Shown: piece after piece, positions 38,938-50,700 of the stretch
Numbering within the stretch: the stretch's first letter is position 1
How the letters are laid out: each line of letters starts with the position of its first letter
DNA from: Dromaius novaehollandiae
Lineage: Eukaryota > Chordata > Aves > Casuariiformes > Dromaiidae
Length of the DNA: 64,000 nucleotides
NCBI RefSeq assembly: GCF_036370855.1
Contig: NC_088099.1
Location: forward strand, 146,027,017 to 146,091,016
Direction: 5' to 3'
Notes under the pieces: generated by a model
Database searches by the model: none
What the model saw: only the letters and a program-made list of their open reading frames with translations
What the model was told of the DNA's origin: nothing
Made by a program: the position numbers and the translations under genes

Positions 38938-39045
38938 TCATAGGATCATAGGATAATTCAGGTTGGAAGGGACCTCAGGGGGCTTCTAGTCCAACCTCCT
39001 GCTCAAAGAAAGGTCAGCTCTGAGGTCAGACCAGGTTACTCCTCA
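38938..39045 (-). mobile_element. CR1 LINE, 3' end, minus strand
   Basis: It starts with the tail 'catAggatcataggataattc' type sequence, followed by 'ggttggaagggacctcaggggg' and 'tccaacctcctgctcaaag', then 'gaggtcagaccaggttactc'. It is a clear but very short 5'-truncated CR1 3' end of the same general type as the copy at 7.6 kb. It lies 330 bases left of the candidate exon pair at 39.4 kb. Confidence 0.9.
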
Positions 39046-39372
39046 GTGATCAAAAGTAAGTACTTGCTCTTAGCTGAAATCACTGGGACTCATCACAGAC
39101 CAAGACGCTTTTTGAGTGAAGACATGAAAGGCAGTGACAACAGAAGATTCTGATGCCCTTAAGTATCATTTTTTGTTTGGATTCGAGGGGAACATTTGCT
39201 AGTGAGTTCACAGAACACATAGCGTTACTGTCCTAAAGCGCCTGCCATGCAGAATAGGGGCACACACCGCCATAGAGGAAGCACAAGTGGAGAGAAAGTG
39301 GACAAAGGTAAATATGATTGACCCACAAGATTTTGCATAATATTAATTCATGTCCTTTTTCTCATCCAAAAG

Positions 39373-39453
39373 AAGACATAAATCTATAAGGAAGAACCGG
39401 AACAAACCAGGGGAAGAAGATAACACATCTTCTAATGACCTGACACAAACTGA
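39373..39453 (+). CDS. Candidate exon A, unidentified gene
   Basis: An 81-base segment has an acceptor-like 5' side (cctttttctcatccaaaag, AG at 39371-39372) and a good donor on its 3' side (ACTGA, then GTGAGT from 39454). Of three frames only one is open across it, coding a basic-then-acidic peptide that starts RHKSIRKNRNKPGEED and ends NDLTQTE. I do not recognise the family. The next candidate exon begins 419 bases downstream. A donor-like AAAG/GTAAAT at 39308 would give a preceding intron of only 65 bases, at the lower limit for vertebrates. Splicing A to B at the best sites brings a stop codon within a few codons of the junction, so B would be mostly 3' UTR or the transcript non-coding. 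Confidence 0.3.
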
Positions 39454-39872
39454 GTGAGTCTTTTGCCTGTTTTATATCTGCCAACATGTTACTTTTGATA
39501 TTAGAACGTGCAACGCCTGCATATTTCTAACATCAGAGAAGCTGATCACAATGTGGAATAGCTACTGGAGAATGTTTACAGATGACGAAGGAGGCGTCGA
39601 TAGTAGAGTGATTTATACTGTAAGACAATGCAACATGGGCAGACTTCTGCAATAAGACTTTCAATATCATAAAAATGCTGGAAGCATAAGTAAAATTATT
39701 CTGAATTTGAAATTAGAGATTTTGAGTCAATTAGAAGTATCCCTTTTATATTAATAGTAGGGTTGATCAGGTTTGACTTGTTCCTTTGTAAGACTGTGCT
39801 AAACTTAGAAAAAAGGATTACCTGTTTGTTTTTCTTCTTTTTCCTTACCCATGCTAAATCCTTCTGCTTCAG

Positions 39873-40105
39873 GAAACACTAAGAAGTCAAAGGTGACTCA
39901 AGACTTGCTGCACGCTTTCCAAGAAAGCGTCTTTAAACAGACAGAACTGCTTTTCATGCAATTTATTGGCAGCAAAAAGGAATGGAAAAGAGGTGAAGAG
40001 ATGGCCCATAAAAAAGGTTGTTCTAGGTTGGTGTCTGATCTGGAATTTCACATCTGGAAAGGTGGAAAGTCAAAAGGCTCAATATTGCCCTTTAGGTGTG
40101 GAAAA
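39873..40105 (+). CDS. Candidate exon B, unidentified gene
   Basis: It is preceded by a long pyrimidine-rich tract (tttgtttttcttctttttcc, ending in cttctgcttcag) and followed by a GTGAGT donor at 40106; an AATAAA lies at 40122-40127. One frame is open for the full 233 bases (about 77 codons) and looks protein-like: Lys-rich, with an amphipathic stretch HAFQESVFKQTELLFMQF that could form a helix or coiled coil. It faintly recalls the C-terminal helices of Myb/SANT-like transposase-derived proteins, but I would not name it. That open frame does not join in frame to exon A; the A-B junction instead gives a stop almost at once. Either B is used with another exon, or it is a terminal, largely non-coding exon polyadenylated after 40127. 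Confidence 0.33.
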
Positions 40106-40121
40106 GTGAGTATGTTTTATA

Positions 40122-40127
40122 AATAAA
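40122..40127 (+). terminator. Possible poly(A) signal
   Basis: Canonical AATAAA, 17 bases right of candidate exon B. A run of A follows at 40145-40150. AATAAA is frequent by chance in AT-rich DNA, so it has value only in combination with exon B. Confidence 0.25.
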
Positions 40128-41411
40128 TGTCCTTTCATTTGAACAAAAAATAATAGCATGCTGTACATGACATTCCTTCTCTGAATAGGTGAGAGTGAGA
40201 AGGGGGCAGTAACATCTGAACTTAAGAGGGTGGTGAACCAAATTCTCTCACTTTTTACCCATCATAAAAATTGCGACTAGAGAGGAACAGATTGATATTT
40301 TTGAAAACACAAATGTGTCCAAATGAGTCACTTAAAGATGAAAAGAGGGACTTCTGTTTATTCCTTATTTCTTCCCATTTTATTTGGAAGGTCTGAAGAT
40401 TTTGTTTTCGTTTGTTTGGATTTTTAAACAATTTTTTTTCATAATATTAGATGTTCATATTCCAAGCAGGCTGGAAGACAAAGTGATTGGGTGATTAATA
40501 AAGTGGTGCCATTACAGAATTTCTGGCAAGAAAGGGACTTTTAAGCTAATTAAAGTGGCTTTTAATGCTTATTTAACACTCACTTAACTTCAATATTTAA
40601 TTAACATTTTGAAGATAAAAAGACTTCATCGACCACCTAAGAGTCTAAGTATTATGAGTCATAGAAAACACTCCTTGTACCTTCTAGTTATTCTCCAGAG
40701 AGCCAGAGAATTCCAGACTGTTACTTATAATTTTAACAATATATAAAAGTAAAAGAAAAAAAAACCCTTAACATACATCTTCTAGGCTGTCCTACTGTAT
40801 AAAAAAGAAAAAAGATAAATGTCTTTTTAAAATGGGACATAACTTTAAAGAAAAAATGTTTCTAGAGTGAAGTCCTCTGGAACATAATAATGATGACAGC
40901 AGTTGAGTTCTGCATGAGAGATTCTTAAACTCTAGGATGGAAATTTGAATCATTTCAGAAGATTACTGAATGTGGTTACAAAATACATTTTCTTTTCAAT
41001 TCTTTGTTACCTACCAGATACAGAAATTTGACCTGATTATTTTATGCTCTTCAAAGGTGGTTTCTTCTTCTGTGTATTGCTCTCATATATCAAGAAAATA
41101 AATTCTATTCTTGAGGGATTTCTAGTCCTACTGTTGAGGTCAGAAGAGCCCCACTTGTGACCATCAAACAGTCTGGCACGCCAGGCAGCTCTGCCCAGGC
41201 CACTGCCTTTTTGGCTGACCCTGTCCAGGACGGGGGGTAACATCCAACATAGGTTAGCACACCACAAGGATCCCGAGATCCAAATAGCTCCTCATACACT
41301 CAGCCACCACCTAGCATTTAAACAAAGGACTGCCAGGACTGAGACCTGGCACCTAACCTCCCAGCTTTGAAAAGGCTGGACAGCTTCATAGTAGATTAGA
41401 TTCTGAATGTC
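40128..41411. other. Gene-less AT-rich stretch
   Basis: 40540-40640 is rich in TTAATTAA/TAATTA words. 41037-41299 has overlapping short frames on the minus strand without recognisable content. Nothing else was seen. Confidence 0.5.
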
Positions 41412-41469
41412 TCCTTAGTAACATATTAATGACACAGGATTCCTTAGTAACATATTAATGACACAGGAT
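41412..41469 (+). repeat. Perfect tandem duplication, 29-base unit
   Basis: Two identical adjacent copies of a 29-base unit beginning tccttagtaac and ending acacaggat (41412-41440 and 41441-41469). With no mismatch between copies it is probably recent, or the result of an assembly error. Confidence 0.95.
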
Positions 41470-44400
41470 GTCTTTAATGGAATATTTCAATGAACCACAA
41501 TCTCACATTTTCTTGAGTGTGTTTGCCATTATTCTGTATTTTTTCCTAGTCTGAGAGGGGAACAGAAGCAGAATTATTTCCCAGTGTATATTACTGATGT
41601 GACCATCATAATATTTAACAGATTGCATCTGGGATGACAACAATTAGCAGATATATAGTTTATCACCTGACTCAGTATTTCTTATTATTTTTTAGCTATG
41701 CACGTTGTGTAGATAAATGAAGCGTCCAACAAGAGGAGAGTTGCTTGATCTTTCATACCTCAGATGGGAGAGACTAAGCAGGGCACATCTTGTCTATTCT
41801 GTTTGGATCAGACAGACAGCGCCCTGATCTGGGAGACTCTGAGTGTTGACCTTTCATTGCATGTGCTGGTTTGGTTACCTGCACGGATGTTTCCGTGTCC
41901 ATAGTTGTGTAGAACTACAGAAGTGACCCACCTGTAACTTTCTGAGGCCTTCCTCTGGTAGAGATTTATAGCATCTGATGCTGAGGCATATATTTAGCTG
42001 TTCCTAGTGCAGGGGCACATAATCTGTAGAAAGTCCAAGCTTGAGCCATAACATGTTTTTTAGCTTGCATCAGTCTCAGATACATCTTAGCCATCTTGAC
42101 AATTCTGTTCTTTTCTGTTTTATAGAGTCTACCATGTAAAAAATAGTTGTACATTGATTTATTTCAGGTTCCTGGGTTAATCCACATGGGTAAGTATATG
42201 CATGTTGTTGATAAGTATCAAAGGGTCTGTTCAGTAAGGTGAAAAAATATGTGTGCATCTCAGAAGTGAGGACAAATGGAGACATTTTCTTACAGCTAGG
42301 ATTCTGAATGGCTGTTCTTCTGGATCCATATGAAGAAACTTTCTAAAAATCCACCACCAACATGTTTTCTGCCTTTTTATTCCTTGCTTGCAATATGCTA
42401 ATGTAAGTGAGATAAGGAGAGCTCATATGATTTCTTCTTTATTCTGTCAATTGAGATGAAATCTTACTGAGGAAACAACATTGGGTTTAACAATCTGAGG
42501 TTAACATCTAGCCTCTAAAACCATTACGTGTTTCTCCTTCTCTGGACGTCAGGACTTAAGATGACGAGTGTGATATCTGCTAATTAGGCAGATGTGTAAT
42601 TCATTAGGTTATCCACAGAATTGAACCTTATGACAGCTTGAATCCTGGGATAAGGACTGCTTAGGTCTGTGCCTCCTGACACAAGAGACAGAGCTGGAGA
42701 CATTTTACGAACCAAAAACACAAGAGCATAGCAAACGTCTCTGATGTGAGGTTGCAGCAGACTCACAGAGGGTACTTCTACTAAAGAGACTTTTCTTTAG
42801 AATCATGGATGTAATGAATTTTGTCAGTTTTCAGATTTATTTGGAATCTGTAATGAATTGATTGATCTGGTTCAATGGGACTTACAAAGTTGCAGGAAGA
42901 TTCACAGAATTTAAGGAGCAGTGGTAGGAAACATCCCTAGCCAGGATGCTCCAGGACATCACATTTCTGTTTGGCGTGTTGGGTATTTCCTGCCAGCTGT
43001 CTGCCTCCTCTTCCAGCAAGGGCTGCAGTGTTGTCTCCTTAAGCCTGTCAATGTGCTGTCTACCAGCAGTTCTTACGACATTGAAAGAAACCTCCAAGAT
43101 GAAGCTAGTTACTTTCCCAGTGAATCCTTCTCTCCCTCTCCAGCAGTGCAGAAGAGATTCCTGAGGACAGTCATCTGACATGGATGCAAGGACATGGAGG
43201 TGGCTGCAGGCATAGAGCTGGTCTTGCTGTCTGTCTATCTAATGGAAAAGCAATTTGGAGCTTCTGGCAGGTTTCAGGTCAGAAAGTTCTTTTGAGCTGA
43301 GATAGTTTGATGTCTAACTCCTCCCTTGCTCCATGGCTCAGCAGCTTCTGGTCCCAGGGAGAGGGTGGGGGGAAAAGGTGGGGATGCCCCATACTTAAGT
43401 CCCAGAGCAGACACAGGGCAGGCAGAGCACAAGGTGAGGAGGGAGCACAGTGCTGAGTGGCCAAGGGGAGCATGCTGCCAGGCAGGTGTCCTTCTGACAT
43501 AGGGAACTTCCTAGACAGCAACCTGTGGCAGCAGCACACAGCCCCTTTTGTTATCACGCATGACAGATAGCAGCAATCTGGGTCAGCCCAGCTGCATCTC
43601 ACAGAGCCAGCAAGAGGCCACGGCATGGTGCTGCAAATGAGCCGGGAAAAGGCCAACCTATGATGGAAAGAGATGGGAGCTAAAGGGGTGATTCTTGCTC
43701 TGCCCACAAAGGATTTGGCAGGTTAAGCAAAGTCGGTTCCAAGAGTCCCTGGCCAGCCATGCAAGCATGCCCTGCAGCCCAAGTTCTGTGCTGCAGAACA
43801 CAGGCTCGATCTACTGGACGACCTTTGCACCTTGACCTTAAAAGACTGAACTAAGGAAGGGTTAAGCAAATGCCAAAGGAACTCAGTGTGAACCTCTAGT
43901 ACCCAGATTAAAATTTCCTGCCATTTTAAGATCACAGCTCCAAACTGCACATCTGGCAGGACCAAGAGCAGTCTGTGCTCCTCCACAGAGCCAACTTGGG
44001 TGGTGCTGAATTCCTGCTGCCCTCTGGAGAAACCTCTCCACCTCAAACCACAGTCAGCTGTGCCGACAGCAGCATGCTGCTGGCAATGCGCAGAAAACAG
44101 AGCTGGTTTGATATCTCTGCTAAGTGACTCATCACAAGAATCCAGTTTCCAGTGCTGTCACAGAGATCCAGCTCTTACTGTTGTGGTCATCGCCCACAGT
44201 GAATGAAAGAACAAGCAGGCTTTCAAGCCAAGCCTGAAGCCTCCGCTGTTAGGCTCAGCATGGGTTTGCATTCTTCAAGCACAGCTGTATTATGTTGTGT
44301 GGTGCTTTGCATTGTTTGAGGACAGTGCCACTGGCAGGCGTGAGCGCTCCTATCTGCTTTGTCAGGAAAACAACATTTCAGGCCAGCCGCAGTCCCAAAG

Positions 44401-44944
44401 TTGCAATTCTTTCACCCACACAAAAGTTGCATGAGGAAAGCAGGGGGCATATCAGGGCAGGAACTAACTCACTGCAATTAATTCTACTACTGACCTAATG
44501 CTGTGAGATACAGCATAGCTTTTTCTCCAGAGGGACAATCATGGATTGTAATCTGAATTAGCTTTAAATGGATTAGTTACACCCCATCAAACTCTTGTGC
44601 GCGTGTTACTATCCAGAATTAAAGTGACTGGATTTTAGTATAACTTAATTCCACTCTAAAGGGAGTTAAGCTAAATCTGAAGACGAATGCTTTGTCACAG
44701 CTGGTAAATCCACCTTGCACCTCTGGTTAATTTGAATTAACACAAGGGATCCTTCATGCTCGAGCCCTACTGGTTGCCAACTCAGGTTATAGTATCTGAC
44801 GCAGTCTCTGTCACTAATAGTGCTAGAAGAAAAACATGTGCTATGCGGAAGTGCTCCCCGCTGCACAGTGAAAGAGGAGGAGAGGGTCAGTCACCATGGA
44901 CTACTCCTGCAGAAAATCAACATTTACAGTCCTTCTCTCTTGAG
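41470..44944. other. Gene-less stretch
   Basis: Mostly unique sequence. 43320-43700 is GC-richer with a 142-codon minus-strand frame (43279-43707) that I do not recognise. 42882-43181 is open on both strands without splice context. No repeats were recognised. Confidence 0.45.
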
Positions 44945-45249
44945 CTTTATCACCAGCTGCCTCCTTGGGCAGGAACTGTAGCATCTCAGTGCAAAGGAGT
45001 GAGACAGGAGACTCCACTTCTCCATGATTCATGCCACTGCTGCAGAAAAACAAGAAGGTCCCTGGCCAAGGAGATTGAGATGACCTCCTTGCAGGACCTG
45101 CTTTTCTCAGCCGATGAGCGCTCTGCAAGAGAGGGAAATGCATGCCCATGTCCTCCGCTTTGGCTTTTTCAAAGCAAATGGCTTCAGCCTACTCTCTGCA
45201 TTGGGTGGAAATCCTGCTGGAGAATGCTAGATCCCAAATCTGTTCAAAG
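44945..45249 (+). other. Weak candidate exon
   Basis: The segment starts after a pyrimidine tract (ccttctctcttgag) and ends at a near-perfect donor (CAAAG, then GTGAGT from 45250). It lies inside the longest plausible open frame of this area (44756-45253, 165 codons). The interior peptide (KTRRSLAKEIEMTSLQDLLF) has a protein-like helix-forming look, but no family is recognised and the acceptor is mediocre. This is a weak call, made on splice context and openness only. Confidence 0.22.
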
Positions 45250-45251
45250 GT

Positions 45252-46294
45252 GAGTCAGTATTTTTTAAAGGTGGCAAGTTGGAAGATGGAGGCGATTAAG
45301 TGGTGTGCCCGGTGCTCAGTGGTTAAAGGATCACTGCTAAGTCAAGAATAATATTGCAGAGACATCTGCTCCCACGTCTTAGTATTTCTGCCCCACTGGC
45401 GTGTGCACATGCCTGTGTGCCCCACCACCACACAAACAGTCAGCAAGGCTCTGATTCTGTCTGAATCCTAATTCTGAACATTATTCACTTCCTGAATATT
45501 TGTCTAAGATGTCTGATTGTTAAGGCCAACTGAAGCCTTCACTTCCTCTATAAATATTTGTGCAATGACCCATAACTACTGGCCAACATGCTTGCCAGCA
45601 CTCCATTAAATGACATCCCATTTTACAATTAGCTATTATCATTTGATAACCTCTTGAGGTTAAGAATACAGATGTAAGATCTCCAAGATTCCTAATGGGA
45701 ATACTTCATATCAGAAGTATGTTTCCCTTGAGAATGACATCACCATAGGGACACATATTTCAAATATTTTGGCCATCATATTTCGAAAGCTTCTTTAGGA
45801 ATACAACAATGCTTTTTGAGTCCTGAAAGAACTTTTCTGTCAGTCTCAAGTAAACATACTACCATTTAACTCTTTTGAATGCTTTGAGCAATAACAACAA
45901 AAAGTGTCATGGGAAACCAAGCAAAGAATTGTAATGTAGCCAAAGAAATAAGTATGTTTTGTATACAGTGTTTATATTATCTGAAAAAGTTCTTTGCTGA
46001 ATGCTATGTTAGCATTTTTGTGATGAAGCAGTTCAAGTGGAGCCTAAGCCACAATTTCAGATCAGGACCCTGACAATTTGGGTATAGGACTCCAGGTTTT
46101 AATTTAACAAATGGTCTCTGTGCACTGTATAGCACTAGCTAACCTAAAGCCCTAAGCCTGAAATCCTCCCACCAATGAAACCCTGGTAAAAGTTGGAAAT
46201 ACATTTAGTCTTACCTTTAACTATAGACAGGATTTTTATTGGCAGCTGAGAACTGAAGCTAAATCAGTAGCTATCAACTTTAGTATAAAAAGGT
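45252..46294. other. Gene-less AT-rich stretch
   Basis: Nothing recognisable. Confidence 0.55.
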
Positions 46295-46364
46295 TTATAT
46301 ATATATATATATAAATATATACATATAAAAAATATATGTCTCTGTGTGTGTGTGTGTGTGCGCG
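46295..46364 (+). repeat. Compound (TA)n-(TG)n-(CG)2 tract
   Basis: A TA run (about 46295-46320) with interruptions is followed by a TG run (about 46342-46360) that ends in CGCG. The TG-CG part is uninterrupted alternating pyrimidine-purine and therefore has Z-DNA potential. The TA part is easily melted. Confidence 0.92.
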
Positions 46365-47720
46365 TACATATCTAAACTGAATACATACATATGGATAATT
46401 TACTACTTTTCTTTTCTTTTACTCTCCCACTTCCATTTCTGCCTTTTTCTATGTGTCATAGATCTAGCTATGTGTCACATATCATACAGCTTAGGAAAAA
46501 AGACTATGAAATTGAAATGAGCAGTATTTACTATATTTGAACTGCTGATTTCTCCATCAACTAGAAAAATATAAAGGAAGAGTAACTACCATGGAATTAA
46601 AGATGTTATCCTACAGAGAAAGTGGTGCAATGCATGGAAACAATCCAGTCTAAAGAGTCATCTATCTTCTTTGAGGAAATAATAATATCTTAAAAAATTT
46701 GCCTGGGGACGGAGAACAACAGAAATTTCAGAATTTTTTTCCCACCTTATTGGCAGAATAGCCAGCACTGGCTTCAGTTTGGGCTCTCTTGCGGTAGCTG
46801 TTCCAAAGAACCAGGGATGTTCCACTGCCAAGCCACAAGCTCAGGGGTCCTTACTGTAGGACAGCATTTATGAAGCGCGCTTTAATGATCTTGTTTTATT
46901 ATTGTAGTTGATGAACAGATCAATAACTGCACTGAGATTTTTCCTACTCACAGTTATTGTGCTAGGTTAATTCTTAATAATAACTCATGAAACACTTCAC
47001 CTTCATTCAAAAGGTAGCCATGAACTAATTACTATTTTCTTTATAAAGCCTTGTCTATTTATAACATTAATTTGATAATATAAAATGCAAAGTCATCCAA
47101 ATGAGACTCTAAATATATACTAAGGACAATATTCAAACTAAAAATGAGCACTTAAATGCTTCATTAAATAAAATAAGAATAGTTTAAGTGTACAACCCCA
47201 TTAATATTTTTTGAGTGTAGCATTCAAGTTGCTTCCATTTTCACAAACTGCATAGAATTTCTAATACTTTGATAGACAATCCCTAAAATGGGTTTAATAA
47301 GAATAATGATAATAGCAAGTCATCATTTAAGCAATTAATTTTAATTGAAATCTTAGTGTAAAACTAACATTGTGTCATATTTTGAAAGTTCATGGTATAT
47401 TATAAAAAGTGGATAATTTATTAAAGCTTTAAGAAGAAAAATAAATTCAATTCTGCTTTGGGAGGGCTGTGTTTAATACATAAGCATCTTGTCATGTTTT
47501 TTTATACTGTGAGACATATTAAAAAATAAATCCGTACATTAAGGTGAACTGTAATTCGTTTCCACCAATTCAGAAGGCCAACAGTTTAGGTGCTTTGTGA
47601 ACACAAGAAGTAAAGTTTACTCCTATTTCTCTTACTTCAGTTCATCTGATCAGCTCAAACCCAGACACTGGATGCCTGAGTCCTCACATAAGCAGAAGTG
47701 AGAGCAGCTAAACTGGAAAG
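46365..47720. other. Gene-less, very AT-rich stretch
   Basis: One of the most AT-rich parts of the window (especially 46900-47540). No gene, and no repeat I can name. Confidence 0.5.
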
Positions 47721-47737
47721 AAAAAAAAAAAAAAAAA
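47721..47737 (+). repeat. A17 homopolymer
   Basis: An uninterrupted A run following ggaaag. It gives poly-Phe in minus-strand frames. No processed-pseudogene structure was seen upstream. Confidence 0.9.
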
Positions 47738-50700
47738 GCATAAAGGAAAAGGAAATATAGCCTGAGAGCTCCCACGTGGTTCTGGTTGGCAAGGGCACCC
47801 ACTGCTTTGTTGGCATGTGTTTGGAACCAGAGAATTTGCACCACTGCAGGGCAGACTCTGAAAAAGCATACTGCCTCATGTTCACGTGAAAGCAAAAGAT
47901 TGGTTGTTTCAAAATTGACAATGAAAAAGTGTTAGACTACCACTTTAAAATGGTCCTTCCATCTTCCAGCTTATTGGGAAATTTGGAGATAGGCTTCGGT
48001 TTAGTCATTTTAGAGAGGGTATAAAAAATCAAATGCACTTTCTGGACTGAAAAGCTGAGATATAGAAAAATATCTATTTATAGTATAGAATTTATTATGC
48101 TTTATGTTACAGCAGAACTGTCCACCTGGCTGTCTTTCTCATCCTGCAAGGTATTGACTCTGTTGTGTAGTGGTGACAGCTTCCAACTCCTTTGATTTCA
48201 GTGGGATGCGTCCTAAAATAAATTAAGCCTGTTCAGAGTGGGACAAGTATTCCCTCTTTGTTTTTCTTTCTCTCCCCCCAGTCTTGTTCTATTTACATAT
48301 TTATACCAGACTTATTAATCACTTGATTTTTCCAGTACATCAGCCTGATGGCAGTGTGGGAAAGAGGAAAATAAAACACAACCTGACTCTGTTGTGTAAT
48401 GGCTCTTTCCTGTACCTTTCTACCACATTGAAAATGATCATGACAACACTGATAGGATTTCATCAGACCTATTGCTCAGGAAACTAGTATTACTATCCAC
48501 AAACTAACTAACAAACAATGTGATGCAGAAACGTTGTATCATATAATCTCCCTAAGGTTCAGAGACCGGGTTAGTGTTGTTACCAAACGTCAATCTTTTA
48601 AATATGAACACCAGTGTAAGAATAGAGAGAAAGAGAGACCCACAGGAATTGTCCTTAAGTTGATAGATTCGTGAGAATACATGAAATATGCCTTTGCTGC
48701 TCTAACACCCCATGTGAGACTGTCACCCCAAGAAGAAATGAAGAAATATTTGAAAAGCATAATGAAGTTCACGGAGTGATACCAAATTAAACAGATTTCG
48801 TTTTCAGGTTTTGACATCAGTAGATAATAGACTTCACAAATCAGTACCACAGATTGATTCAAACATGACCTAAAATTACAAAAACACAGGAGAAGGAATG
48901 AAAAACTTTCAAATTTAGTAAAAAAATACAGATGTCTTTGTTTTTTCATTGCCAACTCCAACACTATTGCCTTTGGACATTTTATTTTTAAGAAACATCT
49001 GTCCAATTTGGATCTGTCATACTGCAACTGTGATTAGTTAGAGATGTTACAAAAAGCAGAATTACTCATGCAAGTAAAGTCTACAGAGTTAGTGTCTCAT
49101 GAAGTAATAAACTTCTTGAGAACAACAATTTGAATTTCCCTTGTGACTTCTATCCATGGACTTTAAATTACCTGAAAAGCATTATTTAATTACATATTGC
49201 ACAACCTAGAGAGATAGACAGGGTGTATAAAAAAATTCAGGAAGTCTCCTCTGAGGTGGCAAATAGCACATATTCAGGAAGAGAAGTGCTATGCCACAAC
49301 TTAAATGGAGGATGTGAGGATAAAAGTCAATGAAAATTCAAGAACACCTAGGAAGACAGCCTGTAATTATTTATGTTGTGTTTGGCTGAGGTATCAGCTT
49401 TAATATCAAGTTTTGGGGGGGTTCTTGCTCTGTGATGCTTACAACCACAAGCAGACAGTCATTTTTTTCCCCAAAATATGGCAGTGGCAACTGTTCTGTT
49501 TTAAATCTCGTCTATGAGAACTTTGAGATAAATTCTAGAGCTGGACAAAAATTTTCAGACAAATAGTATCGTCGCCAAAATATGCAGGACGACTGAAACT
49601 ATTTGGAAGTTTGGAATGAATTCAGCAAATTGTTTCAGCCAAACAAAGTGGGGGAGGACAGTGGAATTCTGAAAATGTGAAACATTTTGTTCCGACATTA
49701 TCGAAATTACAAAATTCCTCTTTTATTTTCTGCTTTTTAGTAGAAGTATTAGAAAAAGTGGGCAGCATAATCAAAAAAGAAGAAAAGAAGGGGAGAGGAG
49801 AGTGACATAGAATGAGAAAAACCTGGACTGTGTCACACTTGGAAGCTCTTCAGCCTGACCATTCCCAGTTTGTGCAAGAAAGCCTCCAAATGAGAATGAG
49901 CTGTACCATGGAGAATAAGGATATGTGCACATTCCAGCTCAGAACATATTTCTCCTGTGAGTTAGAGCAAAGATGCACCAACTGAAAGCTGAAAAATGTC
50001 ATTACTAAAGTCTACCGGTTCCATCTATTTGCTTGTCTTACATAACGCATTTGATGAAAAGCAATGAAAGGCTTCTCATTTGCCTTGACTGAACTGTTTT
50101 TGCATGGGTCATCTTCTGCCTTTTAGTGGTTACAAATATTGAACAGATAAAACCATCAGTTCTCCTGAAAAGACCACACTCCTTAAGGGAATGCTTCCTT
50201 TCAGCAGACTACAGTTGCCTGGAGCTGACAAGTGCAGAACAAACTTAAAGGTGTCTTACCTGCTCGCAGGAGGACTGTCTCACAGCAGAAGAGACACCAT
50301 CTGGTGACCAAAGAACCAACCTAAAGCAATTATTTTCCCACTCGCCAAAGGAGCAGGATGCAGCTTCTTTGAACTCTGGCAAGCCCCTTGAATATGGTCC
50401 ACATGACTTCAACTAATTGCCCTATGGCACACATTGGAATAATATTCACTCGAGCTTGTATACAAGGCCATCAGCCAGCTCAAGATCAAGGAATCCAGGA
50501 AGAATAAAACAACTTTTGCATGTTCCCTTCTCCTGACCTGCCCTGAGCTGCACTGAAAGACCAATGACAATCAGTTTCTGAACCCCAAATAGAGAGGAAA
50601 AATAGAGAAATATAGAAAAAAAAGTTTAAAAAACTTTTCATCTAAACCTTCATCCTAGAAAGCAGTTTTAGCCACAATTCTCCTCTAAGAGTAGTTACAG

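Noticed and set aside
47660..47737. Processed pseudogene ending in an A17 tail
   Set aside because: No gene-like sequence upstream of the tail, and processed pseudogenes are rare where CR1 is the main LINE.
48255..48487. Exon after the strong acceptor-like tract ending at 48281
   Set aside because: The following frames close or lack a donor; the 67-codon frame starting at 48284 has no recognisable content.
48590..49027. 145-codon minus-strand frame rich in Phe, Leu and Cys
   Set aside because: AT-rich DNA readily yields such hydrophobic frames; no membrane-protein family was recognised and there is no splice context.
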